A stretch of DNA of 64,000 nt, from NCBI GenBank assembly GCA_004297775.1, contig SCUE01000022.1:1-64000 (forward strand), in the 5' to 3' direction. The DNA comes from Chloroflexota bacterium. Its GTDB lineage: Bacteria > Chloroflexota > UBA6077 > FW602-bin22. Within the stretch, counting starts at the first letter, position 1. Each line of letters opens with the position of its first letter. The notes beneath the pieces are model-generated. The model did not search any database and was not told where the DNA came from. It saw nothing but the letters and a program-made list of their open reading frames with translations. The position numbers and the translations under genes were made by a program. Below are positions 1-9,102 of this stretch, piece by piece.

Positions 1-2
1 TC

Positions 3-98
3 GGCACTCGCAAGAACCTCTTCGACCTCCGCCGCGTCGCCGTCGTCCACAACCTCCACGTCATCGCTCGACGCTACCCTGCCAAAACCGCCGCATGA
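3..98 (+). CDS. C-terminal fragment, probable transposase
   Basis: The open frame entering from the left edge ends at a TGA at 96-98 and reads as 31 basic residues including RKNLFDLRR and HNLHVIARRYP. This style of tail is seen at the end of DDE transposases, where a conserved Asn/Leu/Arg helix follows the catalytic Glu. Only the tail is visible, so no catalytic residue can be checked and the family cannot be named. It faces ftsH tail-to-tail with about 28 nt between the two stops. Confidence 0.35.
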   Translation, partial: GTRKNLFDLRRVAVVHNLHVIARRYPAKTAA

Positions 99-126
99 TT
101 ACTGGGCCGGCGCTCTAGCGAGCCTG

Positions 127-2079
127 TCAGGTTACCGGATGGGGAACCGCCACGCGTGCCGAGTCGACCACGTGGCGGATCTCCTCCTCTTCCAAAGATT
201 CCCGCGCCAGCAGGGCCTGGGCCAGTGACTCGAGCGCGGGGCGCTCGGCGCGCAGCATCTCGACGGCTCTCAGATAGCTCTCATCCACGATGCGTCGAAC
301 CGACCGATCCACTTTCTGCGCCGTGGCTTCACTGTACCATCGAGGGCGTCCGTACTCGACTCCCAGGTAGTTATCTGGACTGACCGGATCGAGCGATAGG
401 AGCCCGATCTCGTCGCTCATTCCCCACCGCGTGACCATCTGTCGGGCGAGAGCGGTCACCTGCTGCAGGTCATTCTCAGCGCCGGTCGTCATGTCGTTAA
501 ACACGATCTGTTCCGCGGCGCGTCCGCCGAGCGCGCCGGTGATGCGCGTCAGCAGGTAGTCGCGCGGATAGTTATGTCGATCGTCGATCGGCATCTGATA
601 GGTAACACCAAGCGCCTGACCGCGCGGAACAATCGAAACCTTGTGCACAGGATCGGCGTCGGGCATCAGCAGGCCGATCAAGGCGTGACCGGCCTCGTGG
701 AACGCCACGCGCCGTCGATCTTCCGCCGAGATGGCAATGTGACGCGCCGCGCCGAGGATGATTTTCTCCATCGCCTCGGAAAAGTCCTGGCGTCCGACCG
801 CGTCTTTGTCCTTGCGGGCAGCAAGAAGCGCCGCCTCATTGACCAGATTTCGCAACTCCGCGCCCACCAAACCAGGCGTGGCCTGGGCAAGGTCCGCCAA
901 CCTGACATCTGGACCAAGCGGCACGCCGCGCGTGTGTACTTCCAGAATCTTCTCGCGGCCGATCCGGTCGGGTCGCTGGACTGTGACGCGTCGATCGAAT
1001 CGGCCCGGCCGAAGCAGCGCCGGGTCAAGGACATCCGGCCGGTTGGTCGCCGCGAGGATGATGACGGCCTCGCGTGAATTGAATCCATCCATCTCGACGA
1101 GCAACTGGTTGAGCGTCTGCTCGCGTTCGTCGTGACCGCCGAAGCCGCCACTTACGCCTCTGGAACGTCCAATCGCATCAAGCTCATCAACGAACACGAT
1201 CGCGGGGGCCTCCTTCTTCGCCTGCGCGAAGAGGTCGCGCACGCGACTTGCGCCAACGCCAACGATCATCTCGACGAACTCGGATGCAGAAAGGCTGAAG
1301 AACGGAACGCCGGCCTCACCGGCGACGGCGCGCGCCAAGAGCGTCTTGCCCGTTCCAGGCGCGCCGACGAGCAGCACGCCCTTTGGAATCGTTCCGCCGA
1401 GACGCTGGTACTTGGCCGGATTCTTCAGGAAATCGACGATCTCCTCGAGCTCAGCCTCGGCCTCGTCGATCCCGGCAACGTCCGCAAACGTCACCCCGGG
1501 CCTCTCCTCGGAGTATCGCTTCGCTCGGCTGCGTCCAAGACCGAACGCGCCCGATTGCGCTTGTGACACACGACTCGACATCCAGAACAGGAGCCCAAAA
1601 ATCAGCACCGCCGGCGCGATGCTGATCAGAAGACTGATCCACCAAGCCCGGCCTTCGTCCAGCGGTCGCGCGTTGACGATCACTCCCTTGGATTCAAGGA
1701 GTGGCATGAGACCCTGGTCGTCGAACGCCGGCGCGCGTGTCTCGAAGCGCGTCGACGTGACCCCTTTGTCAGTCGGCGCCGGCCACGTCACGGCCGTACG
1801 GAAGGCTCCCTGGACCGCATCGCCGCGCGAGGTGATCTCGATAACATTCCCAGCCTGGATTTGCTCCTTGAAAAGCGTGTACGGGACCGTGACACGCTCG
1901 ATTGGCTCGGGGACGAGAATCGGCGCCAGCAGCGCGTTCATGAGAACGAACACCGCGAGTATCAGCCACGGACGCCACCCGCCCCACCGACGCTCGGGAG
2001 GCGCGCCGTTCGGTCGGCGCGGGGACTCCGGCCCCGGCGGCCGCGGGCGCTCTGCCGCGCTATCGCGATGTGGATCCAT
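127..2079 (-). CDS. ftsH: ATP-dependent zinc metalloprotease FtsH
   Basis: Membrane-anchored AAA+ protease that extracts and degrades membrane and regulatory proteins. The 650-aa product has a Pro/Arg-rich N-terminus, a membrane segment near residues 38-56, a short extracytoplasmic FtsH domain, and a second membrane segment near 147-167. The AAA module has Walker A GAPGTGKT (239-246), Walker [12 protein letters not shown] (294-304) and the second region of homology ending RPGRFDRR (357-364). The protease site HEAGH is at 461-465 and the third zinc ligand probably lies in TGAENDL. Length is normal for the family. The ATG start gives the complete N-terminal anchor. It is followed by the transposase remnant and is not clearly in an operon. 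Confidence 0.97.
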   Translation of the reverse strand: MDPHRDSAAERPRPPGPESPRRPNGAPPERRWGGWRPWLILAVFVLMNALLAPILVPEPIERVTVPYTLFKEQIQAGNVIEITSRGDAVQGAFRTAVTWPAPTDKGVTSTRFETRAPAFDDQGLMPLLESKGVIVNARPLDEGRAWWISLLISIAPAVLIFGLLFWMSSRVSQAQSGAFGLGRSRAKRYSEERPGVTFADVAGIDEAEAELEEIVDFLKNPAKYQRLGGTIPKGVLLVGAPGTGKTLLARAVAGEAGVPFFSLSASEFVEMIVGVGASRVRDLFAQAKKEAPAIVFVDELDAIGRSRGVSGGFGGHDEREQTLNQLLVEMDGFNSREAVIILAATNRPDVLDPALLRPGRFDRRVTVQRPDRIGREKILEVHTRGVPLGPDVRLADLAQATPGLVGAELRNLVNEAALLAARKDKDAVGRQDFSEAMEKIILGAARHIAISAEDRRRVAFHEAGHALIGLLMPDADPVHKVSIVPRGQALGVTYQMPIDDRHNYPRDYLLTRITGALGGRAAEQIVFNDMTTGAENDLQQVTALARQMVTRWGMSDEIGLLSLDPVSPDNYLGVEYGRPRWYSEATAQKVDRSVRRIVDESYLRAVEMLRAERPALESLAQALLARESLEEEEIRHVVDSARVAVPHPVT

Positions 2080-2159
2080 TAGCTACCCCGGAGTCTCCTC
2101 AGTCGATGCTTCATTGCATCGTAGCGAACCATGCGAGTCCGGGACCCCTTTCGCGTGCC

Positions 2160-2453
2160 CTAGTGAGCCGCTGGCGACACACCCTCGTGGTAGGCGACAG
2201 CGCGACCGGTGTGTCCTCCACCGCCCATAGCCATCTGACGAACAAGGGCGTCGTAGCTCACGTCGCGATCGCGTGACAACAGAATCAGGTGGCGGTCGAC
2301 GCCGCGCGGGGTATCGATTGCCACGACTTCCCCGGCCACTGAGTCCCAGTACAGGCCAACTGACGCGGCCTGACCGGGATTGACGAATGGCCGACCTTCC
2401 AGACCATTTCGATTGCGATCGAGGAGGATGCGGACCTGCTTGCTGGCGATCAT
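2160..2453 (-). CDS. Conserved small protein of unknown function
   Basis: A 97-aa product starting at the ATG whose first bases overlap the stop of the upstream 71-aa gene (ATGA), so the two are probably translationally coupled. It has no signal peptide or membrane segment. The middle reads [19 protein letters not shown], a beta-rich stretch, and the end contains a glycine cluster [11 protein letters not shown] do not recognise the family. The frame extends further upstream, but the amino acids there are low-quality Arg-rich shadow sequence and would overlap the better upstream gene, so the start at 2453 is preferred. Confidence 0.6.
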   Translation of the reverse strand: MIASKQVRILLDRNRNGLEGRPFVNPGQAASVGLYWDSVAGEVVAIDTPRGVDRHLILLSRDRDVSYDALVRQMAMGGGGHTGRAVAYHEGVSPAAH

Positions 2454-2665
2454 CGACGGTACTCCCGCGCTCCGGCACCCTGCTCTCGCAGCACTTCGTC
2501 GAGATACCGGTCGAGTATGTGGGCGAGCGACGCGGTCGACGAGAATGTGCCGCGAGCCATCACCGCGCGCCCTTGAGCGATCTCCGTATGGACCCACCCC
2601 GGCACATCTTCGCCATCGTCGAATATGTGCACTTGGACGCCCCGATAGCTTTCGACCGTTCGCAT
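2450..2665 (-). CDS. Small conserved protein of unknown function
   Basis: Encodes 71 aa beginning MRTVESYRGVQVHIFDDGED. Composition is balanced and acidic, unlike shadow frames, with a predicted beta N-terminal half and a helix near LAHILDRYLDEVLREQ. A strong promoter lies immediately upstream and would give an almost leaderless message, fixing the ATG at 2665 as the start. It overlaps the next gene by 4 nt and is divergent from the sugar kinase at 2757. No family is recognised; its size and coupling to a partner recall two-gene modules such as toxin-antitoxin pairs, but no toxin motif is visible. Confidence 0.62.
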   Translation of the reverse strand: MRTVESYRGVQVHIFDDGEDVPGWVHTEIAQGRAVMARGTFSSTASLAHILDRYLDEVLREQGAGAREYRR

Positions 2666-2674
2666 GTGGCCGGC

Positions 2675-2704
2675 ATCTTAGGAACGCTTCATTCGCAATG
2701 TCAA
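2675..2704 (-). promoter_or_regulatory. Promoter of the 71-aa/97-aa gene pair
   Basis: On the minus strand, TTGACA (2704 to 2699) and TAAGAT (2680 to 2675) are separated by 18 nt. The -10 box ends only 9 nt before the ATG at 2665, so transcription should begin at or within a few bases of the start codon. There is no room for a Shine-Dalgarno sequence. Confidence 0.6.
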
Positions 2705-2756
2705 CACAGACCGGATCGGCCGATACGCGTGTCGCGCCCCGGTACACTCAGACGCC

Positions 2757-3701
2757 ATGGATGTCGTTACGTTCGGCGAAACAATGGTCCTGCTCGCGGC
2801 CGTGGAATCAGGCCCGCTGCGCTTTGCGAACACGTTCACGCGTCACGCCGCCGGCACCGAATCGAATGTTGCGATTGGGCTGGCTCGCCTCGGACATTCC
2901 GCGGCCTGGTTCAGCCGCCTCGGCGATGACGAATTCGGGCAACACATCACGACGGTCGTTCGCGGCGAAGGCGTCGACACGTCCCACGTCATCGTCGATC
3001 CCGACGCTCCGACTGGGATCGTCTTCAAGGAGAAGCGCGAACTTGGCGCCCGCAAAGTCATTTACTACCGCCGTGGTTCGGCGGCGAGCCGTCTTTCCCC
3101 GGCCGACCTCGATCCCGATTTCATCGGTCAGGCGCGTATCCTGCATCTGACCGGCGTTACGCTTGCACTCAGCGAATCGGCGCGCTCGGCCGTGTTCGCG
3201 GCAGCCTCGATGGCACGTGAGCGCGGCGTAACAGTGACCTTTGATCCCAATATGCGCTTGCGGCTCTGGTCGCGCGAAGAGGCGGTCCGGGTCATGCGCG
3301 ATCTACTACCACTCTGCGACATCGCTCTGCCCGGTCACGACGAGGCCACGATGCTGACCGGCGTGGACGATCCCGATCGCGCCGCCGATGCAATCGGGTC
3401 GCTCGGCCCGTCGATCGTCGCACTGAAGCTCGGCGCGGAAGGCGCGCTCGTCGTCTCGCCAAACGAGCGCGTCCGAGTCCCGGGTGTGCACCTCGAACGC
3501 ATCATTGATCCCGTCGGCGCGGGCGATGGATTCGCGGCGGGATTCCTGGCCGGTCAAATCCGCGGATGGGATCTCGCGCGCTCTGCCCAGTTGGGGAACA
3601 CGGTCGGTGCCTTCGCAATGACGGTCGTTGGTGACACGGAGGGACTTCCGACGGCCCACGACATCGAGGAGTTCCGGTTCGACACCGACGTAGCGCGCTA
3701 G
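2757..3701 (+). CDS. kdgK: PfkB-family sugar kinase, 2-keto-3-deoxygluconate kinase-like
   Basis: Predicted to phosphorylate 2-keto-3-deoxygluconate (or a related sugar) with ATP. The 314-aa protein shows the PfkB N-terminal signature around AGTESNVAIGLARLG (32-46) and the C-terminal signature DPVGAGDGFAAGF (251-263), with Asp257 as the expected catalytic base. The opening VVTFGETM and the sequence YYRRGSAASRLSP resemble KDG kinases more than ribokinases, but substrate assignment within PfkB proteins is uncertain. A -10-like TACACT at 2743-2748 leaves 8 nt before the ATG, suggesting a leaderless message. No KDG aldolase lies beside it in this window. Confidence 0.85.
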   Translation: MDVVTFGETMVLLAAVESGPLRFANTFTRHAAGTESNVAIGLARLGHSAAWFSRLGDDEFGQHITTVVRGEGVDTSHVIVDPDAPTGIVFKEKRELGARKVIYYRRGSAASRLSPADLDPDFIGQARILHLTGVTLALSESARSAVFAAASMARERGVTVTFDPNMRLRLWSREEAVRVMRDLLPLCDIALPGHDEATMLTGVDDPDRAADAIGSLGPSIVALKLGAEGALVVSPNERVRVPGVHLERIIDPVGAGDGFAAGFLAGQIRGWDLARSAQLGNTVGAFAMTVVGDTEGLPTAHDIEEFRFDTDVAR

Positions 3702-3732
3702 ATCTTCAGGCAGAAGCCTGGGCGAGCCATCG

Positions 3733-4542
3733 ATGGTGACGACTGCGCGAGTCCTGCCAATCGGCCGAGCCAGCGCGCCGATGTTGATGGCAACCGACGA
3801 GACACTCTTGCGGACTTGCCAGGAGCGGGGACAGCCATCGCTGCACGTGTACACATGGAGCGGGGCATGGCTTTCGATCGGAATATCGCGATCGCTGAAC
3901 GACATCGACCGCGGTCGGGCATCGGTGGACCGCGTTCGAATCGCGCGCCGACATTCCGGCGGTGCGGCCGTCCTTCACCGATGGCAGATTGGCTGGAGTC
4001 TGGTCGTCCCAACGGACCACGCACTCGGATGTCTGGACATTGTCGAGTCGTACCGTCGGCACGCCGAATACACGGTCGGGGCACTATCAAGGCTGGGCAT
4101 TCAGGCTCGCGCCGCGACGGTCGCCGAGGCGCGCGCCTCCGTCACGGATGGCGCGATCGAACGCGTGTGCTTCGGCAGCCTCGCTCCACACGAGATCGTG
4201 GCGGGCGATCCGCCCCGCAAATTGGTTGGATGGGGCCAGATCAGACGGCGCAGCGCTGTCCTGCACCACGCCGTAATCCACCGTCGCCGACCGGAATTTG
4301 TGGCGCGGTACATCCGCGGCTCCTCGCCAGCACTTGATGAGGAAATTGCGCAGCGTGTGATCGGCTCCGAGGAACTGGCCTCTGGCGTCACGGCGCCTGG
4401 ACTTCGGCACGCCCTCGTCGCTGCGCTGGCCGAGTTTGGTCTCGACTTCGCCAACCAGCCGCTAACGCCCGATGAATCCAACTCCATCCACCAACTTTTG
4501 TCTTCAAAATACCGCGCGGACGAATGGACGGCCCGCCGATAG
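3733..4542 (+). CDS. Lipoate-protein ligase / octanoyltransferase family protein
   Basis: A 269-aa member of the BPL/LplA/LipB fold that attaches lipoate or octanoate to carrier domains. Key motifs are RRHSGGAAVLH (72-82), matching the RRxxGGxxVxH lipoyl-AMP binding loop, and PRKLVGWGQIRRR (161-173), in which Lys163 is the expected catalytic/binding lysine. The following LHHAVI matches the family's LQHGSI-like strand. Length fits LipM/LplA-type proteins without the accessory domain. It begins 31 nt after the kinase and ends 18 nt before niaR. Whether it is a ligase or a transferase cannot be decided from sequence alone. Confidence 0.8.
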   Translation: MVTTARVLPIGRASAPMLMATDETLLRTCQERGQPSLHVYTWSGAWLSIGISRSLNDIDRGRASVDRVRIARRHSGGAAVLHRWQIGWSLVVPTDHALGCLDIVESYRRHAEYTVGALSRLGIQARAATVAEARASVTDGAIERVCFGSLAPHEIVAGDPPRKLVGWGQIRRRSAVLHHAVIHRRRPEFVARYIRGSSPALDEEIAQRVIGSEELASGVTAPGLRHALVAALAEFGLDFANQPLTPDESNSIHQLLSSKYRADEWTARR

Positions 4543-4560
4543 GCCAGTAGACTGAAACCG

Positions 4561-5073
4561 ATGTCACGAATTCGTCGGGATAGGGTCGTCGAGATCGTGA
4601 CCGCCGCCTCCGATCCGATCACAGGCACCGAGCTCGCGAACCTGCTCGGCGTCAGTCGCCAGATCGTCGTGCAGGACGTGGCGATTCTCCGAGCAGAGGG
4701 ATCGCCCATCCTCTCGACGCCGCGCGGATACTTCGTGCCGAGATTCGATTCGCGATCGAGCGCGAGTCGCGAGATCATCGCGGTGCGGCACGATCGCGAC
4801 CAGATCGAAATCGAACTGACCACGCTGATCGATCTCGGCATTCGCGTCATCGACGTTGCGGTCGAACATCCCGTCTACGGTGAGCTGCGCGGCCTGCTGA
4901 TGCTCTCGTCACGGTCCGACATCCGAGCCTTCCTGGAGCGTCTCGAAGGCAGCGAGCCGTTGCTCGCGCTGACGCGCGGCGTGCATCTGCATACGATCGA
5001 GGCGGGCGCGTCGCGAACGTTGCAGGCCGGTCGATCCGCCTTGCGCGAACTGGGAATCCTGCTCGAACAATAG
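4561..5073 (+). CDS. niaR: NiaR-type repressor of NAD biosynthesis (HTH + 3H domain)
   Basis: A niacin-responsive repressor. The 170-aa protein has an N-terminal winged helix, with TGTELANLLGVSRQIVVQDV (21-40) as the helix-turn-helix, and a C-terminal 3H domain whose conserved histidines are visible at His77 (AVRHD), His103 (EHPVYG) and His142/144 (GVHLHT); these bind metal and sense nicotinate in characterised relatives. It sits directly upstream of nadA-nadC-pncA, the expected targets, and a perfect palindrome lies in the nadA promoter. TAGACT at 4548-4553 is 7 nt before the ATG, so this gene may itself be transcribed as a leaderless message. Confidence 0.9.
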   Translation: MSRIRRDRVVEIVTAASDPITGTELANLLGVSRQIVVQDVAILRAEGSPILSTPRGYFVPRFDSRSSASREIIAVRHDRDQIEIELTTLIDLGIRVIDVAVEHPVYGELRGLLMLSSRSDIRAFLERLEGSEPLLALTRGVHLHTIEAGASRTLQAGRSALRELGILLEQ

Positions 5074-5092
5074 CCCAAGAGCGATACTCTCA

Positions 5093-5122
5093 TTGACAAG
5101 ACAGCTGTCTAGCCCGTAGGAT
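5093..5122 (+). promoter_or_regulatory. nadA promoter with palindromic operator, candidate NiaR site
   Basis: TTGACA (5093-5098) and TAGGAT (5117-5122) are spaced by 18 nt. The first 12 nt of the spacer form the perfect palindrome AGACAGCTGTCT (5099-5110). A repressor bound there would block RNA polymerase. Since niaR lies just upstream and the NAD genes downstream, NiaR is the obvious candidate; that link is inference. Confidence 0.65.
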
Positions 5123-5155
5123 CGGCAGCCACACCGAACAAGAAAAAGGCGCGGA

Positions 5156-6364
5156 ATGGTCACACTCGTTCGCCCGTCCAGCAAGGTCTGCAACGACACG
5201 CCGGCTAACGTCGGTCCAATCACGATTCAGTGGCGCGGCGCCGACTCGGCGCGGACGCCGGGAGTGCGAGCACTCGCGCTGACCGACGCGCAGATTCCGG
5301 ATCGCTACCTGACGATGAGCGACGCGGATCTCGATCGACGCATCGAGTCCGCGCGAAGAACGCTTGGCTCCGATTTGGTGATCCTTGGCCACCACTACCA
5401 GCGTGACGAAATCATCAAACACGCGGACTTCCGCGGGGACTCGTTCAAGCTCTCGCAGTTGGCAGCCGATCGCGCCGCCGCGAAGTACATCGTCTTCTGT
5501 GGCGTCCATTTCATGGCGGAAAGTGCCGACATCCTCAGCAGCCCAAGTCAACAGGTGATCTTGCCGAACCTCGAGGCCGGCTGTTCGATGGCCAACATGG
5601 CGCAACCCGACGATGTCGAACAATGTTGGACCGAATTGACCTCCATGATCGATCAGCCGATCGTACCCGTGACCTATATGAACTCGGCCGCCAGTCTGAA
5701 GGCCTTCTGTGGTCGCAACGGTGGCATCGTATGCACGTCGTCGAACGCCGTCGGAGTCCTGCGATGGGCTCTGGAACGCGGCAAGAAGGTTCTGTTCTTC
5801 CCAGATCAGCATCTTGGCCGTAACACGGCCTTACGGCTCGGTTATCGCCAGGATGACATGCAAATCTGGACGCCGCGCCGCGCGCTCGGTGGCCACGAAG
5901 CGGCCGAGATCCAGGCCACGACCTTCATTCTGTGGCTCGGATGGTGCTCCGTACACGCGCGGTTCTCGACCGAGCAAGTGCGATGGGTGCGCGAGAACTA
6001 CCCGGGAGTCCGGGTCCTCGTCCACCCGGAATGCAAACGCGAGGTCGTGGATCTGGCCGACGAGTCCGGATCGACGGAACTGATCGTGAAGCGGGTGAGT
6101 GAATCGCCACCGGGATCGGTCTGGGCGATTGGCACGGAGATCAATCTTGTGTCCCGGTTGGCCAACGAGAATCCCGACAAGACCATCGTCAGTCTCGACC
6201 CGGTCATTTGCCCATGCTCGACGATGTATCGGATCCACCCGTCCTACCTAGCCTGGGTGCTCGATGAGCTTGTCGATGGACGCGTCGTCAACCGCATCGC
6301 GGTCGATCCCGACACCACCCGCTGGGCCCGTGTCGCGCTGGAGCGTATGCTGGCGATCCAATGA
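5156..6364 (+). CDS. nadA: Quinolinate synthase NadA
   Basis: Condenses iminoaspartate with dihydroxyacetone phosphate to quinolinate in de novo NAD synthesis, using a 4Fe-4S cluster. The 402-aa protein contains the family motifs VILGHHYQRDE (75-85), FCGVHFMAESADIL (114-127), GGIVCTSSNA (189-198) and ICPCSTMYR (351-359); Cys115, Cys193 and Cys352 or Cys354 are the likely cluster ligands. The N-terminus carries about 60 residues before the first conserved block, so an internal start such as ATG at 5312 (MSDADLDRR) is possible. It overlaps nadC by 4 nt (ATGA). No nadB or aspartate dehydrogenase lies in the window. Confidence 0.95.
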   Translation: MVTLVRPSSKVCNDTPANVGPITIQWRGADSARTPGVRALALTDAQIPDRYLTMSDADLDRRIESARRTLGSDLVILGHHYQRDEIIKHADFRGDSFKLSQLAADRAAAKYIVFCGVHFMAESADILSSPSQQVILPNLEAGCSMANMAQPDDVEQCWTELTSMIDQPIVPVTYMNSAASLKAFCGRNGGIVCTSSNAVGVLRWALERGKKVLFFPDQHLGRNTALRLGYRQDDMQIWTPRRALGGHEAAEIQATTFILWLGWCSVHARFSTEQVRWVRENYPGVRVLVHPECKREVVDLADESGSTELIVKRVSESPPGSVWAIGTEINLVSRLANENPDKTIVSLDPVICPCSTMYRIHPSYLAWVLDELVDGRVVNRIAVDPDTTRWARVALERMLAIQ

Positions 6365-7281
6365 CATTCCCCATCGCCGCCGCGCGCGCCACCGAAGCGT
6401 CCGTCGGTGTTTCCGTGGCCTTCCCCATCGCGGCGGCGCGCACCATCATCGCGAACGCATTGACCGAGGATCTCGGATGGGGCGACGCAACGACCGCGGC
6501 ACTCGTTCCGCCGGAGATGCGGTCGAGCGCGATCATCCTGATGAAGGAAGACGGCACTGTCGCGGGACTGCCGGCAGTGGCGGAGGTCTTTCGTCAAGTC
6601 GATGCCGCGGTGCGAGTCAGGGCACTGACCGCTGAAGGATCCGCCGCGTCCGCCGGTCGAACCCTCGCCACGATCGAAGGGGCAACCGCGTCGATCCTGT
6701 CCGGCGAACGCGTTGCTCTCAACCTCTTGCAGCGCCTGTCCGGGATCGCGACCGCCGCCGCGCGCTACGTCGAGGCAGTGGCGGGGACGCGCGCGACAAT
6801 CGTCGACACCCGAAAGACGACCCCAGGACTTCGCGTTCTCGAAAAGTACGCGGTCCGGGTTGGCGGCGCGGGGAATCACCGGATGAATCTTTCCGACGGA
6901 ATCTTGATCAAGGACAACCATCTCGCCGCTCTGCGTGCTGAGGGACACGGTTTGGCTGAGGCAATCCGTCGGGCGAGGCGCGCAGCGCCACACACGATTC
7001 GGGTCGAGATCGAAGTGACATCGCTCGATCAGGTGCGAGAAGCGCTCGATGGTCGGCCCGACATCATTCTGCTCGACAACATGTCGCTAGGGGAGATGCG
7101 CGAGGCGGTTGCGGTCGTGGCTGGCCGAGCTCTGTGCGAGGCCTCGGGTGGGATCCGGCTCGACCGCGCGCGGTCCGTCGCCGAAACGGGCGTGGATCTG
7201 ATCTCCGTCGGGGCGCTAACGCACTCGACGCCGGCTCTCGACATCAGTCTCGAGATCGTGAACGATGGACGTACCGTCTGA
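6361..7281 (+). CDS. nadC: Nicotinate-nucleotide pyrophosphorylase (quinolinate phosphoribosyltransferase)
   Basis: Converts quinolinate and PRPP to nicotinate mononucleotide. The 306-aa protein has EDLGWGDATTAALVP near residue 37, the LNLLQRLSGIAT substrate-binding helix, DTRKTTPGLR, and HRMNLSDGILIKDNH near 180, all family hallmarks. The N-terminus is odd: FPIAAAR occurs at residues 3-9 and again at 21-27, because an 18-codon segment including the start region is duplicated. The original start may therefore be GTG at 6415; the ATG at 6361 overlaps the nadA stop. It overlaps pncA by 17 nt. Confidence 0.95.
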   Translation: MTFPIAAARATEASVGVSVAFPIAAARTIIANALTEDLGWGDATTAALVPPEMRSSAIILMKEDGTVAGLPAVAEVFRQVDAAVRVRALTAEGSAASAGRTLATIEGATASILSGERVALNLLQRLSGIATAAARYVEAVAGTRATIVDTRKTTPGLRVLEKYAVRVGGAGNHRMNLSDGILIKDNHLAALRAEGHGLAEAIRRARRAAPHTIRVEIEVTSLDQVREALDGRPDIILLDNMSLGEMREAVAVVAGRALCEASGGIRLDRARSVAETGVDLISVGALTHSTPALDISLEIVNDGRTV

Positions 7282-7840
7282 CGCGGCGCTGGTCATCGTC
7301 GACGTTCAGAACGACTTCTGCCCCGGCGGCGCACTCGCGGTCCCCACTGGGGATCAAATAATGCCGGTGATCAATCGGCTGATCGAAGCGTTTCAGCGAT
7401 CGGGCCGTCCGATCATCGCCTCGCGTGATTGGCATCCGGCGCGGACTAAGCATTTCACGACCGACGGTGGATCCTGGCCACCGCACTGCGTCGCCGGCAC
7501 CGCCGGCGCCGCGTTCCATCCGTCGCTAACGCTGCCCAAAGGTGCGGTGATCGTGCAGAAAGGCGCTGGCGCGCACGAAGACGCCTATTCGGCTTTCGAT
7601 GCGACGTTGCCGGATGGCACGCCGCTCGAGGCGATTCTGCGGCGAGAGAACGTCCGGCATGTGGTCGTCGGTGGTCTGGCCACTGATTACTGCGTGCGGG
7701 CGACGGTGCTCGACGCTCGCCAGTCCGGATACGAGGTCACGGTTGTTCGGGAGGCAATTCGAGGAGTCGACGTACAGACGGGTGATTCCGAGCGGGCGAT
7801 CGATGACATGCGCGCCGCCGGTGCGATTATCACAACCTAA
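7265..7840 (+). CDS. pncA: Nicotinamidase
   Basis: Hydrolyses nicotinamide to nicotinate, feeding the salvage arm of NAD synthesis. The 191-aa isochorismatase-fold protein shows the catalytic triad Asp13 (VDVQNDF), Lys99 (VQKG) and Cys143 (ATDYCVRA), and metal ligands Asp55 and His57 (RDWHP) plus His74 (WPPHC). The length is typical. Its start lies inside the end of nadC (17-nt overlap), consistent with one transcript nadA-nadC-pncA and joint control by NiaR. Confidence 0.93.
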   Translation: MDVPSDAALVIVDVQNDFCPGGALAVPTGDQIMPVINRLIEAFQRSGRPIIASRDWHPARTKHFTTDGGSWPPHCVAGTAGAAFHPSLTLPKGAVIVQKGAGAHEDAYSAFDATLPDGTPLEAILRRENVRHVVVGGLATDYCVRATVLDARQSGYEVTVVREAIRGVDVQTGDSERAIDDMRAAGAIITT

Positions 7841-7889
7841 CACTTATAAGTCCGTACCTCTGCGTGATTGGCAGGTGTTGCGGCTGTTT

Positions 7890-9092
7890 CTAGTTCTGCA
7901 ACCCGTAAAGATTCAGATCGATCCGTTCCATCGAACGGCCTACGCGCTGCCGAATCTCCTCGAACAGTTCGCCATCCCATTCGCCAACAAACGTGATGGC
8001 GGTGCCGCCGCGGCCGGCGCGACCCGTGCGGCCGATGCGATGGACGTATTCCTCGACATTCTGCGGAAGATCGTAGTTCAGCACGTGCGACACCCGACTA
8101 ATGTCGAGTCCTCGTGCCGCGACGTTCGTCGCGACGAGCAGCCGGATTTCGCCGGCGCGAAATGACTCCATCGTCCGTTCTCGCAACGCCTGGCTCATCG
8201 CTCCGTGCAGCCCATCGACGCGAAAGCCGAGCCCCTGGATCCGACGAACCAGCCAATCGACGCCGCGCTGCGTTCGGCGGAAGACGAGCATGCGACTATC
8301 GGAAACCTGGCTCCGGACCAGGCGTCGGATCGCCCGCACCTTGTCGTCTTCGAGAACTTCGCAATAAACCTGATCGATCGCCTCAACCGTTGGCAGCGTG
8401 GGATCAATGTGAACGAATTCTGGGTAACGCAGGTAGTTGTGCGCGATCTCGAGGATCTCAGGAGGAAGCGTCGCCGAGAAGAGGGCGCTCTGGCGCTCCT
8501 CCGGAACGCTTCGGACGATCGAATCGATGTCTTCGATGAATCCCATGTCGAGCATCTCATCGCATTCGTCGAGCACGACGAACGCGACCTGATCCAGCAC
8601 GAGGGTTCCGCGATACAGGTGATCCAGCACCCGTCCAGGGGTGCCAACGACGACGTGCACGCCGCGACGTAGCGCGTCGATCTGGCCGACGATCGACTGC
8701 CCACCATAGACCGCCAGCGCGTGGACCCCACGACGCGCCCCAAGGCGCTCGATCTCACCCGTCACCTGTAAGCAGAGTTCGCGCGTGGGGACGAGGATGA
8801 TCGCTTGAACAACCGGGCGGTCGGGATCGACGCAACTGACAATCGGGATGCCGAACGCCGCCGTCTTGCCCGTACCGGTCTGCGAACGACCCACGACATC
8901 GAATCCATCGACCATCAGGGGGATCACACTCGACTGTACCGGCGTCGGTCGATGGTAACCCGCCAGTTCAATCGCCTCGCGAACTCTCGGCACAATGTCC
9001 AGATCATCGAACGTCGGACCGCTGTCGACGATCGGCGGTTCGGCGGTGACCGGCGCGATTGCGCCCGGCACTTCCGATTCAGCAACTACCAC
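7890..9092 (-). CDS. DEAD-box ATP-dependent RNA helicase
   Basis: A 400-aa core helicase, probably acting in ribosome assembly or mRNA turnover as CshA/RhlE-like proteins do. Motifs in order: Q-motif region around FDDLDI (28-33) with PTPVQ (49-53), motif I SQTGTGKT (70-77), PTREL, TPGRVLDH, motif II as DECD (175-178) rather than the usual DEAD, SAT (FSATLP), ARGLDI, and HRIGRTGRAG near the C-terminus. There is no C-terminal RNA-binding extension. The DECD variant keeps both acidic ATPase residues. The message has a hairpin leader upstream. It ends 49 nt from the convergent pncA. Confidence 0.93.
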   Translation of the reverse strand: MVVAESEVPGAIAPVTAEPPIVDSGPTFDDLDIVPRVREAIELAGYHRPTPVQSSVIPLMVDGFDVVGRSQTGTGKTAAFGIPIVSCVDPDRPVVQAIILVPTRELCLQVTGEIERLGARRGVHALAVYGGQSIVGQIDALRRGVHVVVGTPGRVLDHLYRGTLVLDQVAFVVLDECDEMLDMGFIEDIDSIVRSVPEERQSALFSATLPPEILEIAHNYLRYPEFVHIDPTLPTVEAIDQVYCEVLEDDKVRAIRRLVRSQVSDSRMLVFRRTQRGVDWLVRRIQGLGFRVDGLHGAMSQALRERTMESFRAGEIRLLVATNVAARGLDISRVSHVLNYDLPQNVEEYVHRIGRTGRAGRGGTAITFVGEWDGELFEEIRQRVGRSMERIDLNLYGLQN

Positions 9093-9102
9093 GGTGTCTC
9101 CT

